Origin: Bacillota bacterium
GTDB taxonomy: Bacteria; Bacillota; Clostridia; Lachnospirales; Lachnospiraceae
Assembly (NCBI GenBank): GCA_023415595.1
Contig: JAEZJW010000206.1
Span: 1-17,362 of the forward strand
Direction of reading: 5' to 3'
Length of the DNA: 17,362 nt
This document shows, one piece after another, positions 1 through 7,328 of this stretch. The notes beneath the pieces were generated by a model. That model searched no databases and was not told where the DNA came from. It saw only the letters and a program-made list of their open reading frames with translations. Positions within the stretch are counted from its first letter, which is position 1. Each line of letters begins with the position of its first letter. Made by a program: the position numbers and the translations under genes.

Positions 1-29
1 TGCGTTCCGTCCTTGTGATGCGGAACGCA
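1..29. repeat. 9-bp perfect inverted repeat at the left edge
   Basis: TGCGTTCCG at 1-9 is the exact reverse complement of CGGAACGCA at 21-29, with an 11-base spacer. The stem is GC-rich for this region and may continue to the left of the window. It is not followed by a T run, so it does not look like an intrinsic terminator. It overlaps the first possible ATG (18) of the SpoIIID-like frame, so in RNA it could hide that start. Role unknown. Confidence 0.5.
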
Positions 30-185
30 GACACTATGAAAGGCTATATAGAGGAACGGGCGGTTGAGATCGCTAATTATATCATCGATAACAATGCGAC
101 TGTGAGGCAGACCGCTAAGCAGTTCGGTATATCGAAATCAACCGTACATACAGTAGTTACAATTCAGAACAACGTAACTTTATAA
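18..185 (+). pseudogene. spoIIID: Truncated SpoIIID-like transcription regulator
   Basis: The frame from ATG 18 (55 codons) or ATG 36 (49 codons) to TAA at 183-185 encodes a protein starting MKGYIEERAVEIANYI, followed by a helix-turn-helix ending GISKSTVH. This is the characteristic N-terminal half of SpoIIID, the mother-cell sporulation regulator, which is normally about 80-95 residues. After STVH the expected lysine, aspartate and Thr-Glu-Arg-Leu continuation is replaced by TVVTIQNNVTL and a stop, so the recognition-helix end and the basic C-terminal tail are missing. No convincing Shine-Dalgarno sequence precedes either ATG. I read it as a decayed or recombination-truncated copy. A short functional paralogue is possible but less likely, since the lost part contributes to DNA binding in the known protein. 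Confidence 0.65.
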
Positions 186-214
186 CAGCCGGGATCATAA
201 AATGCTTTTAAAAT

Positions 215-251
215 AGGACTTTGGATGCGAGAGTATCTGAGGCCCTTTTTT
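215..251 (+). terminator. Intrinsic (rho-independent) terminator
   Basis: A long stem can be drawn from AGGACTTTGGATGC, a GAGA tetraloop and GTATCTGAGGCCCT, running directly into a T run at 245-251. The stem contains several G-U pairs and one A-C mismatch near its base. It would end transcription arriving from the SpoIIID-like fragment and insulate the polysaccharide operon from the left. Confidence 0.72.
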
Positions 252-265
252 GTTAAAAGAAAATC

Positions 266-278
266 GATAACAATTATC
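266..278. promoter_or_regulatory. GATAA-caa-TTATC inverted repeat upstream of promoter
   Basis: GATAA (266-270) and TTATC (274-278) form a perfect inverted repeat with a 3-base spacer, ending about 10 bases upstream of the proposed -35 element. The position suits an activator or repressor site. No regulator is encoded nearby and the site is AT-rich, so chance occurrence is possible. Confidence 0.3.
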
Positions 279-287
279 ATTTTTATC

Positions 288-316
288 TTTCCATTTTTTA
301 CATTGTATTGTATAAT
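288..316 (+). promoter_or_regulatory. Sigma-A-like promoter of the polysaccharide operon
   Basis: A perfect -10 hexamer TATAAT lies at 311-316. A -35-like TTTCCA (4 of 6 matches to TTGACA) lies at 288-293, with an optimal 17-base spacer. Transcription would start near 323, giving a leader of about 70 bases before the LCP gene. The surrounding DNA is strongly AT-rich. Every downstream gene is on the same strand with short gaps, so this is the likely main promoter of the whole operon. Confidence 0.6.
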
Positions 317-339
317 GTATTTTAAATATTATCAGTAGC

Positions 340-357
340 GATAAAAGGTGTTTTATC
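340..357 (+). promoter_or_regulatory. Leader hairpin / inverted repeat GATAAAA-ggtg-TTTTATC
   Basis: A perfect 7-bp inverted repeat with a GGTG loop sits between the predicted transcription start (about 323) and the ribosome binding site at 377-383. It could be an operator or a small hairpin in the leader RNA. It shares GATAA half-sites with the repeat at 266-278, but with different spacing. Low GC makes the hairpin weak. Confidence 0.35.
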
Positions 358-393
358 ATAGATATAATTTGAGGTTAGGAGGTCCGGATCTAT

Positions 394-1506
394 ATGAAAA
401 AAGCTAAATTTGTAAAAATACTAAAATTCAGTTTAATAAGCTTGCTTGGACTTCTGTTAACGTTAGTCATCGCAGGATACGTCATCCTTCATACCTATAT
501 TAATAAGATGAATCTGATTGATGACAGCACAATAACTGATACAGCAGTTTGGAACTCTATCACTGAAAATACGCTTGATAACGTCCCGGATCAGGAGTCA
601 GAGGATTTGATACCGGAAGGAACACCGGAGATAATAAATTCTCCCAAAGAGGATATCGATAATCTGGATAAAGCTATTCTTGAAAATACCATGGAAAGCA
701 CCAATGCATCGTTAAACAGTAAAGATGTTTATAATATACTGCTTATTGGTGTTGACTCCCGGGAAGGGGGTAGCTCAGGACGTTCTGATGCCATGATTAT
801 TCTTTCAATCAATGAAAAGAATAAAACCATAATACTGACTTCCCTCCTGAGAGATATTTATCTTAAAATTCCGGGTTATAAAAATAACCGTATTAATGCT
901 GCTTATGCATATGGTGGACCTAAGCTGCTGATGGAAACCATCAAAGAGAATTTTAAAATTGAGATAGACAAATATGTATCAATAGACTTTTATGCCTTCA
1001 TTGATACTGTTGATTCAATTGATGGGATTGATTTGGAGGTAACTGATAAAGATATTCCGATTATTAATTATTACATACAGGAAATAAATCGGCATTATGG
1101 TGTGGATGAGAGTACCGACCTGCTAACGAAATCAGGCAGTTATTTATTTAATGGAAAACAAACACTTGGATTTGTTAGGAACCGCTATAATGGAACTGAT
1201 TTCAAAAGAACGGAGCGTCAACGGGACGTCTTGCAGAAAATCTTTAATAAAGTTAAGGGTTTAAAGCTGTTTGAAACAAAAAAACTTCTGGATCATGTAC
1301 TGCCACAGGTTACTACTAACCTGTCGGAAAAGAAAATAGTTTCATTATTACTATCATTACCGGCTTATAAAAATTATGAGATAGAACCATGGAGTATCCC
1401 TATGGATGGGTCTTATAAATTTTTAACGATTGATCGTATGGCCGTAATTCAGATTGATTTTGAAGAAAATTTAAAAGAGCTTCATAAAAAGGTATATGGG
1501 GAGTAA
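394..1506 (+). CDS. LCP-family (LytR-CpsA-Psr) cell-wall glycopolymer transferase
   Basis: LCP proteins move a finished glycopolymer from its undecaprenyl carrier to peptidoglycan or a similar envelope acceptor, acting outside the membrane. The 370-residue protein has a basic N-terminus, one membrane segment at about 11-33, an acidic extracellular linker (about 40-110), then the LCP domain. Family motifs are clear: LLIGVDSR (116-123), GRSDAMIIL (129-137), LLRDIYLKIP (151-160), RINAAYAYGG (166-175), and the arginine-rich signature around 260-278 with R262, R264, D269, R272, R275 and R277, which bind the phosphates of the lipid carrier in the family. AGGAGGT at 377-383 supports the ATG at 394. 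As first gene of the operon it probably anchors the polymer made by the rest. No C-terminal accessory domain is seen. Family assignment is firm; acceptor and polymer are inferred. Confidence 0.93.
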   Translation: MKKAKFVKILKFSLISLLGLLLTLVIAGYVILHTYINKMNLIDDSTITDTAVWNSITENTLDNVPDQESEDLIPEGTPEIINSPKEDIDNLDKAILENTMESTNASLNSKDVYNILLIGVDSREGGSSGRSDAMIILSINEKNKTIILTSLLRDIYLKIPGYKNNRINAAYAYGGPKLLMETIKENFKIEIDKYVSIDFYAFIDTVDSIDGIDLEVTDKDIPIINYYIQEINRHYGVDESTDLLTKSGSYLFNGKQTLGFVRNRYNGTDFKRTERQRDVLQKIFNKVKGLKLFETKKLLDHVLPQVTTNLSEKKIVSLLLSLPAYKNYEIEPWSIPMDGSYKFLTIDRMAVIQIDFEENLKELHKKVYGE

Positions 1507-1530
1507 ATCGTCAAGTATAGGAGGGAGTAT

Positions 1531-2199
1531 ATGAATAAGGAGATTAATATCGATTTGAGAAGGTGCCTGAAGGCAATCCTAAAGAAATGGTGGCTGGTAG
1601 CTATTGTAGGAGCAGGATGTTATTTAACCGCTTTTCTGATAACTACTTTATTTCCAAGAGAGGATGAGTATACTGCCGAAACTACGGTATATTCCATAAC
1701 AGCCTCTGCCAATTCGACTCTTTCGATCTATTCTGATATTATTACCAGCTATAAGGTTTGTGTGCAAGCGGCGGATTCCCTCAATATACCCAATATTGAT
1801 GCCAAAGAAATCAGAAAAATGCTTTCTGTTAATGACTATACAAGATCGTTGGTCTTAGGTATCCGTGCCACATCATCGGATGGTAAGCTGGCAATCCGGG
1901 TCGCTAATGCTGTTTCAGAGGCTTTTGTTAAAGAGGTGAACAACATTATTACGAACGATTCGCTTCGTTTACTGGATGAAGCCACTTTAGCGGAAATTTC
2001 CTATAATAAGCGAGTGGAACAGTTAAAATTAAGAGTCATAGCAGCCTTAGCCGGAATCGTTATCCTATGCATTTGGATTACCTTGCGTGAGATGTTTACT
2101 AAGAAAATCTATAATTTGGCGGATATGAAACTGGATGGGGATATTGATGTTATCGGTATTATTCCAGTGTTTGACAAGAAAATGAAGGGAGAAAAATAG
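1531..2199 (+). CDS. CpsC/Wzz-like chain-length and kinase-adaptor membrane protein
   Basis: This 222-residue protein has the layout of Gram-positive polysaccharide co-polymerases: a short cytoplasmic start, membrane segment 1 at about 20-40, an extracellular loop of about 125 residues, membrane segment 2 at about 168-185, and a cytoplasmic tail ending in the family-like DVIGIIPVFD. Such proteins set polymer length and activate the partner BY-kinase. The stretch before the second membrane segment (EISYNKR, about 155-161) sits where relatives carry a proline-rich element resembling PVSPNKK, and the prolines are absent here. AGGAGGG at 1519-1525 supports the start. The next gene, the kinase homologue, begins one base after this stop codon, as expected for a co-expressed pair. 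Confidence 0.87.
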   Translation: MNKEINIDLRRCLKAILKKWWLVAIVGAGCYLTAFLITTLFPREDEYTAETTVYSITASANSTLSIYSDIITSYKVCVQAADSLNIPNIDAKEIRKMLSVNDYTRSLVLGIRATSSDGKLAIRVANAVSEAFVKEVNNIITNDSLRLLDEATLAEISYNKRVEQLKLRVIAALAGIVILCIWITLREMFTKKIYNLADMKLDGDIDVIGIIPVFDKKMKGEK

Positions 2200-2200
2200 T

Positions 2201-2902
2201 ATGAAAATACTGGCCGAATTTTATCGTCATACAAACCAATTTATCAATGATGCAATAGATCGTATTATTGTAGAAATACATCTGAAAAACCAGAGGGAAG
2301 GTTTTAAAACCATAATGCTCAGTGGCTGTGAACCGGGGGTTGGCACCACAACACTTTCGATCAGTCTGGCAATTTCACTGGCAAATGCGGGGTGGAGAAC
2401 CATCTTAATCGATGGGGATCTGCGTAAAGTTTCAAAGTACAAGAGATTAAATGAGAATATTACCATTGGTTTATCTGAATTCTTATCAGGAACAGACTTA
2501 TATCAGAAAGCGGTATATGACACCAATCACAAGAATTTATACTATATGCCCAGTGGGGGCAGAGTGAATAATCCGATCAGTCTATTGTGCTCCGGCAGGG
2601 CAGAGGAATTGATCGCACAGCTGGGAAATGACTATGATTATATCATCATGGATATGCCCTCCATAACAACCTCGGTGGATCCTACTGTATTGGTTAATAA
2701 AATGGATGGAGTTATCCTGGTGGCCGAATATGCCAGGACTGATATCAGAAGCGTCAGGGAATCAAAAGAAATCCTACAGAGGGCCGGGGGCAATCTGTTG
2801 GGAATTATATTGAATAAGGTGAAGGGTTCTGAGTATGGACATATGCTGAAGAACTTTGATTATTATAAAAAACAGAAATATGTAACCAGACGTTTGAGAT
2901 AG
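2201..2902 (+). CDS. CpsD/YwqD-like BY-kinase homologue with altered Walker A
   Basis: Bacterial tyrosine kinases of this type autophosphorylate a C-terminal tyrosine cluster and, with the CpsC-like protein, regulate polysaccharide polymerisation. The 233-residue protein shows the expected order: Walker A region SGCEPGVGTTT (41-51), Walker A' TILIDGDLRK (67-76), Walker B YDYIIMDMPS (145-154), and a C-terminal tail with Y212, Y221, Y222 and Y227. The usual P-loop GxGK(S/T) is GVGTTT here, so the ATP-binding lysine is T49 (codon 2345-2347). The acidic residues of Walker A' (D71, D73) and Walker B (D151) are kept. It may be a weak kinase, a non-kinase ATP/ADP-binding regulator, or use an alternative lysine. 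Only one base separates it from the preceding adaptor gene. Family assignment is firm; kinase activity is uncertain. Confidence 0.85.
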   Translation: MKILAEFYRHTNQFINDAIDRIIVEIHLKNQREGFKTIMLSGCEPGVGTTTLSISLAISLANAGWRTILIDGDLRKVSKYKRLNENITIGLSEFLSGTDLYQKAVYDTNHKNLYYMPSGGRVNNPISLLCSGRAEELIAQLGNDYDYIIMDMPSITTSVDPTVLVNKMDGVILVAEYARTDIRSVRESKEILQRAGGNLLGIILNKVKGSEYGHMLKNFDYYKKQKYVTRRLR

Positions 2903-2956
2903 ATTATTATCACATAAGCAATTACATAATGATACCTGGATGAGAAAGGAATACTT

Positions 2957-4159
2957 ATGAGAATTTTAATGGTAAATAAATTTTTGTATCCCAATGGCGG
3001 GGCGGAGACCTATTTCTTTAAAGTAGGAAGATACATGGAACAGGCAGGACATCAGGTCGAATATTTCGGTATGTATCATGAAAAAAATATTGTAGCAAAC
3101 AGTGCGGGGGAATACACTTCTTCGATGGATTTCCATACAACCGGTATAGAAAGGCTGATCTACCCGTTCCGTATCATATATTCTTTTGAAGCAAAACGCA
3201 AAATAAGGAGGGTCATTGAGAATTTTAAACCGGATATCGTTCATCTGAATAATATCAATTTTCAACTGACACCGTCCATCATTGATGAGATACATAAGCA
3301 TCATATTCCGATCGTCCAAACAGTCCACGATTACCAGATGATCTGCCCGAATCATCTGATGTTCGATAATGATAAAAAACCCTGCGAATTATGCTTGTAC
3401 GGAAGCAAATGGAATTGCACCAGAAAGAACTGCATTGGTTCCTCTAAAATAAAAAGCATGATCGGCTCGATGGAAGCGATCCTGTATCAGCATAGAAAGA
3501 CCTATCAGCTGGTGGACCGGTTCATTTGTCCGAGTAATTTCATAGAGAACAAATTAGCCGAGACAAATTTATACCGGGGGAAAAGCTTAACCATCCGCAA
3601 TTTTGTTGAATTAAAAAATATTGAAGGCTATGAAGAGAAAGAAGATTATGTTCTTTATTTTGGCAGGCTGGCAGAAGAAAAGGGGCTTGAGATGTTCCTG
3701 AACTGCTGCAGGAGGCTGTCACAGATTAAGTTTAAGATTGCCGGTACCGGTCCGATGGTGGAAGCCTGTAAGGGGATACCAAATGTTGAATTTGTCGGCT
3801 TCAAAACAGGTGAAGATTTAGATACGCTAATCAGAAGAGCGAAGTTCACCGTATATCCATCCATCTGGTACGAGAATAGTCCCTTAGCTGTGCTGGAATC
3901 AAAGTCACTTGGCACTCCGATCATTGTATCCAATATGGGAGGAATCCCTGAACTGGTGGAACATGATGAGACCGGTATTATCATCGATGATATTAATGAA
4001 GATAAGCTGGCGGGGGAAATACAGGCACTATATCAGGACAATGAGAAGATCAAGAGATTATCTAAGAATTGTATAGAGAAAAGAGAGAAAATGATATCGT
4101 TAGAAGTCTATGGAAGTAAGGTAGCTGAAGTGTACCGGCAGCATGTTCAAAATGCTTAA
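2957..4159 (+). CDS. GT4-family glycosyltransferase with cysteine-cluster insert
   Basis: A retaining glycosyltransferase with GT-B fold that adds a sugar from a nucleotide donor to the lipid-linked repeat unit at the inner membrane face. The 400 residues hold an N-terminal acceptor domain (VNKFLYPNGGAETY at 6-19, with the donor-phosphate Gly-Gly pair at 14-15) and a C-terminal donor domain starting about 230 (YFGRLAEEKGL). The E-x7-E motif is E306/E314 within PSIWYENSPLAVLE. Between them lies a cysteine cluster, C130, C143, C146, C154 and C159, starting MICPNHLMFD. Some GT4 enzymes of polysaccharide loci have such an insert, which may bind a metal. GAAAGGA just upstream supports the ATG at 2957. 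Donor sugar and linkage cannot be read from sequence. Confidence 0.88.
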   Translation: MRILMVNKFLYPNGGAETYFFKVGRYMEQAGHQVEYFGMYHEKNIVANSAGEYTSSMDFHTTGIERLIYPFRIIYSFEAKRKIRRVIENFKPDIVHLNNINFQLTPSIIDEIHKHHIPIVQTVHDYQMICPNHLMFDNDKKPCELCLYGSKWNCTRKNCIGSSKIKSMIGSMEAILYQHRKTYQLVDRFICPSNFIENKLAETNLYRGKSLTIRNFVELKNIEGYEEKEDYVLYFGRLAEEKGLEMFLNCCRRLSQIKFKIAGTGPMVEACKGIPNVEFVGFKTGEDLDTLIRRAKFTVYPSIWYENSPLAVLESKSLGTPIIVSNMGGIPELVEHDETGIIIDDINEDKLAGEIQALYQDNEKIKRLSKNCIEKREKMISLEVYGSKVAEVYRQHVQNA

Positions 4160-4189
4160 AGCTTAAGTAATTCGTGCAGGGGAGAGATT

Positions 4190-5227
4190 ATGCCAAAAAT
4201 ATCAATCATTATACCGGTTTATAATACAGAAGAAACTTATCTGAGAAAATGTCTGGATAGTGTTGCCGAACAGACCAGCCATGACCTGCAGGTTATTCTT
4301 GTGGATGATGGCTCTAAGAACAATGCCGGATTAATATGCGATGAATATGCTGAAATACTTCCGGCTTTTCAGGTATTGCATATAGAGAATCAGGGAGTTT
4401 CTAATGCCAGGAATATTGGGATGAAGGATGCCACAGGTGAGTATCTGATGTTTTTGGATTCGGATGATTGGATTGAAACGAACCTGTGCAGCCGTCTGAT
4501 AAATCACCTGGAGGGCGGTAAACCGGATGTCTTGGTATTTCATTATACGAAGGTCATGCAGGAGGAAATTATTCCGGGTACCATTGATTTACCGAATCAT
4601 ACTTTTTCTGGCAGTGAGCTTAAGGAACTGCAATTAGTCATATTACGTTATTCGAAGCAGTATCCGGGAATTAACCTTTGTACTCCCTGGTGCAAATTAT
4701 ATAGAACCGATTTGATTAAGCAGAATGGCCTCACCTTCATCAAAGGACTTAAAAGGGCAGAGGATATGCTCTTCAACCTGAATGTTCTTGAATATGCAAG
4801 GGATGTTCGGTTTCTTAATGAAACCGGTTATTATTACAGGCTGAATGATTTCTCGGAAACCCAGACGCTCACACCTAGGATCACGGAGCTGTCCAAGCAG
4901 ATACGCGGTTATCTGGAAGAGTTTATTAAGAACAGAAACAAAGAAGAAGTATTTTGGGAAGCGTTAAGCGCATACAGTACCGATAATATTTTTGAACAGC
5001 TTTATATGTATTACGGTCAGAATAAAGAAACGAGAAAGGATTTTTACGAGCTGTTAAAGCAGGAACCCTTTCGATCCGTACACAAAAAAGTAAAGTTGGC
5101 CCGTCTGCGGTACAAAAAGTTAAGCTTATACACCTTAGCAGCCAGGCTGAAGCTTAGAAGAATTATTATATTCGGTATCTATTTAAAAAATAAAACCGCG
5201 CTGAGAGGCAGACTTTTTACTTATTAA
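4190..5227 (+). CDS. GT2-family glycosyltransferase
   Basis: An inverting GT-A glycosyltransferase, 345 residues. The N-terminus ISIIIPVYNTEE (4-15) is typical. The nucleotide-binding VDDGS has D39 and D40 (38-42), the acceptor-loop signature is QGVSNARNIG (68-77), and the metal-binding DxD is D90-S-D92 in FLDSDDW. ED at 191-192 in KRAEDMLF is the likely catalytic-base region. All key residues are present, in contrast to the related domain at 14288-16324. The basic C-terminal stretch (about 295-345) may sit on the membrane. GGGGAGA just upstream serves as ribosome binding site. It lies between two GT4 genes and likely adds one sugar of the repeat unit; donor unknown. Confidence 0.9.
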   Translation: MPKISIIIPVYNTEETYLRKCLDSVAEQTSHDLQVILVDDGSKNNAGLICDEYAEILPAFQVLHIENQGVSNARNIGMKDATGEYLMFLDSDDWIETNLCSRLINHLEGGKPDVLVFHYTKVMQEEIIPGTIDLPNHTFSGSELKELQLVILRYSKQYPGINLCTPWCKLYRTDLIKQNGLTFIKGLKRAEDMLFNLNVLEYARDVRFLNETGYYYRLNDFSETQTLTPRITELSKQIRGYLEEFIKNRNKEEVFWEALSAYSTDNIFEQLYMYYGQNKETRKDFYELLKQEPFRSVHKKVKLARLRYKKLSLYTLAARLKLRRIIIFGIYLKNKTALRGRLFTY

Positions 5228-5239
5228 ATAATGCTTAAG

Positions 5240-5250
5240 GGAAGGAGAGG
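5240..5250 (+). promoter_or_regulatory. Ribosome binding site deciding the GT4 start at 5255
   Basis: GGAAGGAGAGG lies 5' of ATG 5255 at normal spacing. An in-frame ATG at 5231 precedes it but has no ribosome binding site, and would add eight basic residues (MLKGRRGN) before the conserved GT4 start, so 5255 is preferred. Confidence 0.75.
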
Positions 5251-5254
5251 TAAC

Positions 5255-6370
5255 ATGAAGGTGGCAATGATCGGTCATAAACGTATCCCTTCGAGAGAGG
5301 GTGGAGTTGAAGTCGTAGTGGAAGAATTATCGAAGCGGCTTGTAAAAAAAGGTCACAGAGTTGAGGTTTATAATCGTAAAGGAAAGCATATCGCCAATAA
5401 AGACCTTCCCGGGTACCGTGACAGCTATTATGAAGGAATCAGAATAAGAACCATTCAGACCATCAACAGAAAAAGCCTGGATGCATTCCTATATTCCCTT
5501 GCTGCTACCCTAAGGGCACTGTTCGGTAGATATGATGTCATTCATTATCATGCAGAAGGTCCCTGTGTTATGTTAGTTCTCCCGCACCTATTTAAGATCC
5601 GGACAATAGCAACGATACATGGACTGGACTGGCAGAGAGCAAAATGGGGAGGCTTTGCAACAAAATATCTGTTGTTAGGAGAAAAAATCGCCGCAAAATA
5701 TGCGGATGAAATTATCGTATTATCAAAAAATGTCCAATCATATTTTGGCAATACCTATCACCGTGATACGCATTATATTCCGAATGGAGTTATGGTACCT
5801 CAGGCCAAAGAAGCTGATGTTATCAAACAGAAATATGGCTTGGATAAAAATGAATATTTCCTGTTTCTGGCCAGAATTGTTCCGGAAAAAGGGCTCCATT
5901 ATCTGCTGGAAGCTTATCAGCGCTTAGATACTGACCTCAGGCTGGTTGTTGCAGGGGGCAGTAGCCATTCTGACGAATATATCAGACAAATCAAGTCAGT
6001 TGCGGATAAGGACAGCAGAATCATAATGACGGGCTTTGTAGAAGGAAAGGAGCTGGAGGAGCTTTTCAGCAATTGCAGGGCTTACATCCTGCCAAGTGAT
6101 ATCGAGGGGATGCCGATCAGCTTACTGGAGGCTATGAGCTATGGCAGAAAGTGCATCATAAGCGATATTGCGGAAAACCTGGAGATAATCCAGAACTGCG
6201 GTTATGTATTTGAAAAAAGCGATGTAAGCAGTCTGCTGAAGCAGCTGCAGAGGATACTTAACGAAGAAAAGAGTGACGACCCGGGGAATTATCCTGATTA
6301 CGATATGTCAAAGTTCAATTGGGAGAGTATCACCGACCGTCATATACAGTTGTATTTGGCACAGACATAA
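5255..6370 (+). CDS. GT4-family glycosyltransferase, DUF1972/rhamnosyltransferase-like N-terminus
   Basis: A 371-residue GT-B enzyme from the chosen start. The N-terminal MKVAMIGHKRIPSREGGVEV (1-20) matches the IG-x-RG-P-x-x-x-GG-x-E pattern of GT4 enzymes with a DUF1972-type acceptor domain, several of which are rhamnosyl- or galactosyltransferases. The donor domain has NGV (177-179), ARIVPEKGL (206-214) and the E-x7-E motif at E284/E292 in SDIEGMPISLLE. It follows the GT2 stop (5227) by 27 bases and so belongs to the same transcript. The specific sugar is not deducible; rhamnose or galactose would only be a guess. Confidence 0.88.
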   Translation: MKVAMIGHKRIPSREGGVEVVVEELSKRLVKKGHRVEVYNRKGKHIANKDLPGYRDSYYEGIRIRTIQTINRKSLDAFLYSLAATLRALFGRYDVIHYHAEGPCVMLVLPHLFKIRTIATIHGLDWQRAKWGGFATKYLLLGEKIAAKYADEIIVLSKNVQSYFGNTYHRDTHYIPNGVMVPQAKEADVIKQKYGLDKNEYFLFLARIVPEKGLHYLLEAYQRLDTDLRLVVAGGSSHSDEYIRQIKSVADKDSRIIMTGFVEGKELEELFSNCRAYILPSDIEGMPISLLEAMSYGRKCIISDIAENLEIIQNCGYVFEKSDVSSLLKQLQRILNEEKSDDPGNYPDYDMSKFNWESITDRHIQLYLAQT

Positions 6371-6405
6371 AATCATAGGGTAATCCTTCACAGAAGGGAG
6401 GTCAT

Positions 6406-6421
6406 ATGGGTATATGGGTAT
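6406..6421 (+). repeat. 8-bp tandem duplication creating two start codons
   Basis: ATGGGTAT is repeated head-to-tail (6406-6413 and 6414-6421), directly after the ribosome binding site GAAGGGAGGT (6393-6402). The first ATG (6406) opens only a five-codon frame (MGIWV, stop at 6421-6423). The second (6414) opens the GT14 gene. With a single repeat copy, the ATG nearest the ribosome binding site would itself be the gene start. Confidence 0.8.
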
Positions 6422-7328
6422 AAGAAAACATGCATATCTGATCATGGCACATAACCATTTTGGGTATTTAAAACAGCTGATGAAAGCATTGGATGATCCT
6501 CAGAATGACATCTACGTACATATTGATAAAAAAGCAGAGTTTAACGACCTTGATCTGCTGAAAGAGGGGATATTGTATTCCTCGGTTTTTTTTATACAAC
6601 GGCGTGATGTGAAATGGGCGGCTTACAGCGGGATATTATGTGAGATGGATTTATTAAAAGCGGCAACCGGCGGACAGCAGTATGATTATTATCATCTTCT
6701 GTCAGGAGCCGATCTGGTGCTTAAGCCACAGGACGAGATTCATCATTTTTTTGAACAGAACCAGGGCTGTGAATTTGTCGCCTTCGATGCTGAGATGATT
6801 GACCCGCAGTATTTAGAACGTATCAAATATTATTATTTCTTTCAGGATGTCTATGGAAGAAACCGTAAGAACATTTTTCTGTTAGCATTGTTTGCCCTGG
6901 ATAAAGCCCTGTTGTTTGTCCAAAAGCTGATTCACATTAACAGGCTGAGAAAGGAAACAGTGAACTTTCAGAAGGGTGCCAACTGGTTCAGTATCACCCA
7001 TGATTTTGCCCTTCATGTATTACAGCAGGAGAAGTGGATTAAGAAAGTCTTTCGATATAGCTTAAGCGGGGATGAATTATTTCTGCAGACCATACTAAGC
7101 AACTCCGAATTCAGGAATAGTTTATTCCAGACAAAAAGCCTGAAGGATAATACCAATCTAAGGCTGATTGACTGGAACAGAGGGAAGCCATATACCTGGA
7201 GAATAGAGGACTATGATATTCTAATTCATTCGGATATGCTTTTTGCCAGAAAGGTTGATCCTGAGACAGATAATGAAATAATAAACAGGATAGAAAAAGC
7301 GATAAAGAAGAAGCAGGGGATAGCATGA
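6414..7328 (+). CDS. GT14 (Core-2/I-branching type) glycosyltransferase
   Basis: Members transfer N-acetylglucosamine or xylose in beta linkage using a metal-independent GT-A fold; bacterial ones occur in surface polysaccharide loci. The 304-residue protein shows the family landmarks: KHAYLIMAHNHFGYL (5-19), YVHIDKK (34-40), WAAYSGILCEMDLL (68-81), YYHLLSGADLVLKP (92-105), KGANWFSITHDFALHVL (187-203) and SGDELFLQTIL (218-228), where E221 corresponds to the catalytic glutamate. No signal peptide is present, so it acts in the cytoplasm. The stop overlaps the next start by four bases (ATGA, 7325-7328), meaning translational coupling to the Wzy-like protein. Start choice is complicated by the 8-bp repeat; 6414 is the only ATG giving the full domain. 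Donor is inferred to be UDP-GlcNAc or another UDP sugar. Confidence 0.88.
   Translation: MGIRKHAYLIMAHNHFGYLKQLMKALDDPQNDIYVHIDKKAEFNDLDLLKEGILYSSVFFIQRRDVKWAAYSGILCEMDLLKAATGGQQYDYYHLLSGADLVLKPQDEIHHFFEQNQGCEFVAFDAEMIDPQYLERIKYYYFFQDVYGRNRKNIFLLALFALDKALLFVQKLIHINRLRKETVNFQKGANWFSITHDFALHVLQQEKWIKKVFRYSLSGDELFLQTILSNSEFRNSLFQTKSLKDNTNLRLIDWNRGKPYTWRIEDYDILIHSDMLFARKVDPETDNEIINRIEKAIKKKQGIA

Noticed and set aside
5231..5254. Earlier ATG at 5231 for the second GT4 gene
   Set aside because: It has no ribosome binding site. The good GGAAGGAGAGG lies between it and ATG 5255, and the extra eight residues precede the conserved N-terminus.
6406..6423. Five-codon frame MGIWV as a real leader peptide
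   Set aside because: It arises solely from the 8-bp repeat, and the peptide shows no attenuation features. Kept only as an observation about start-site tuning.
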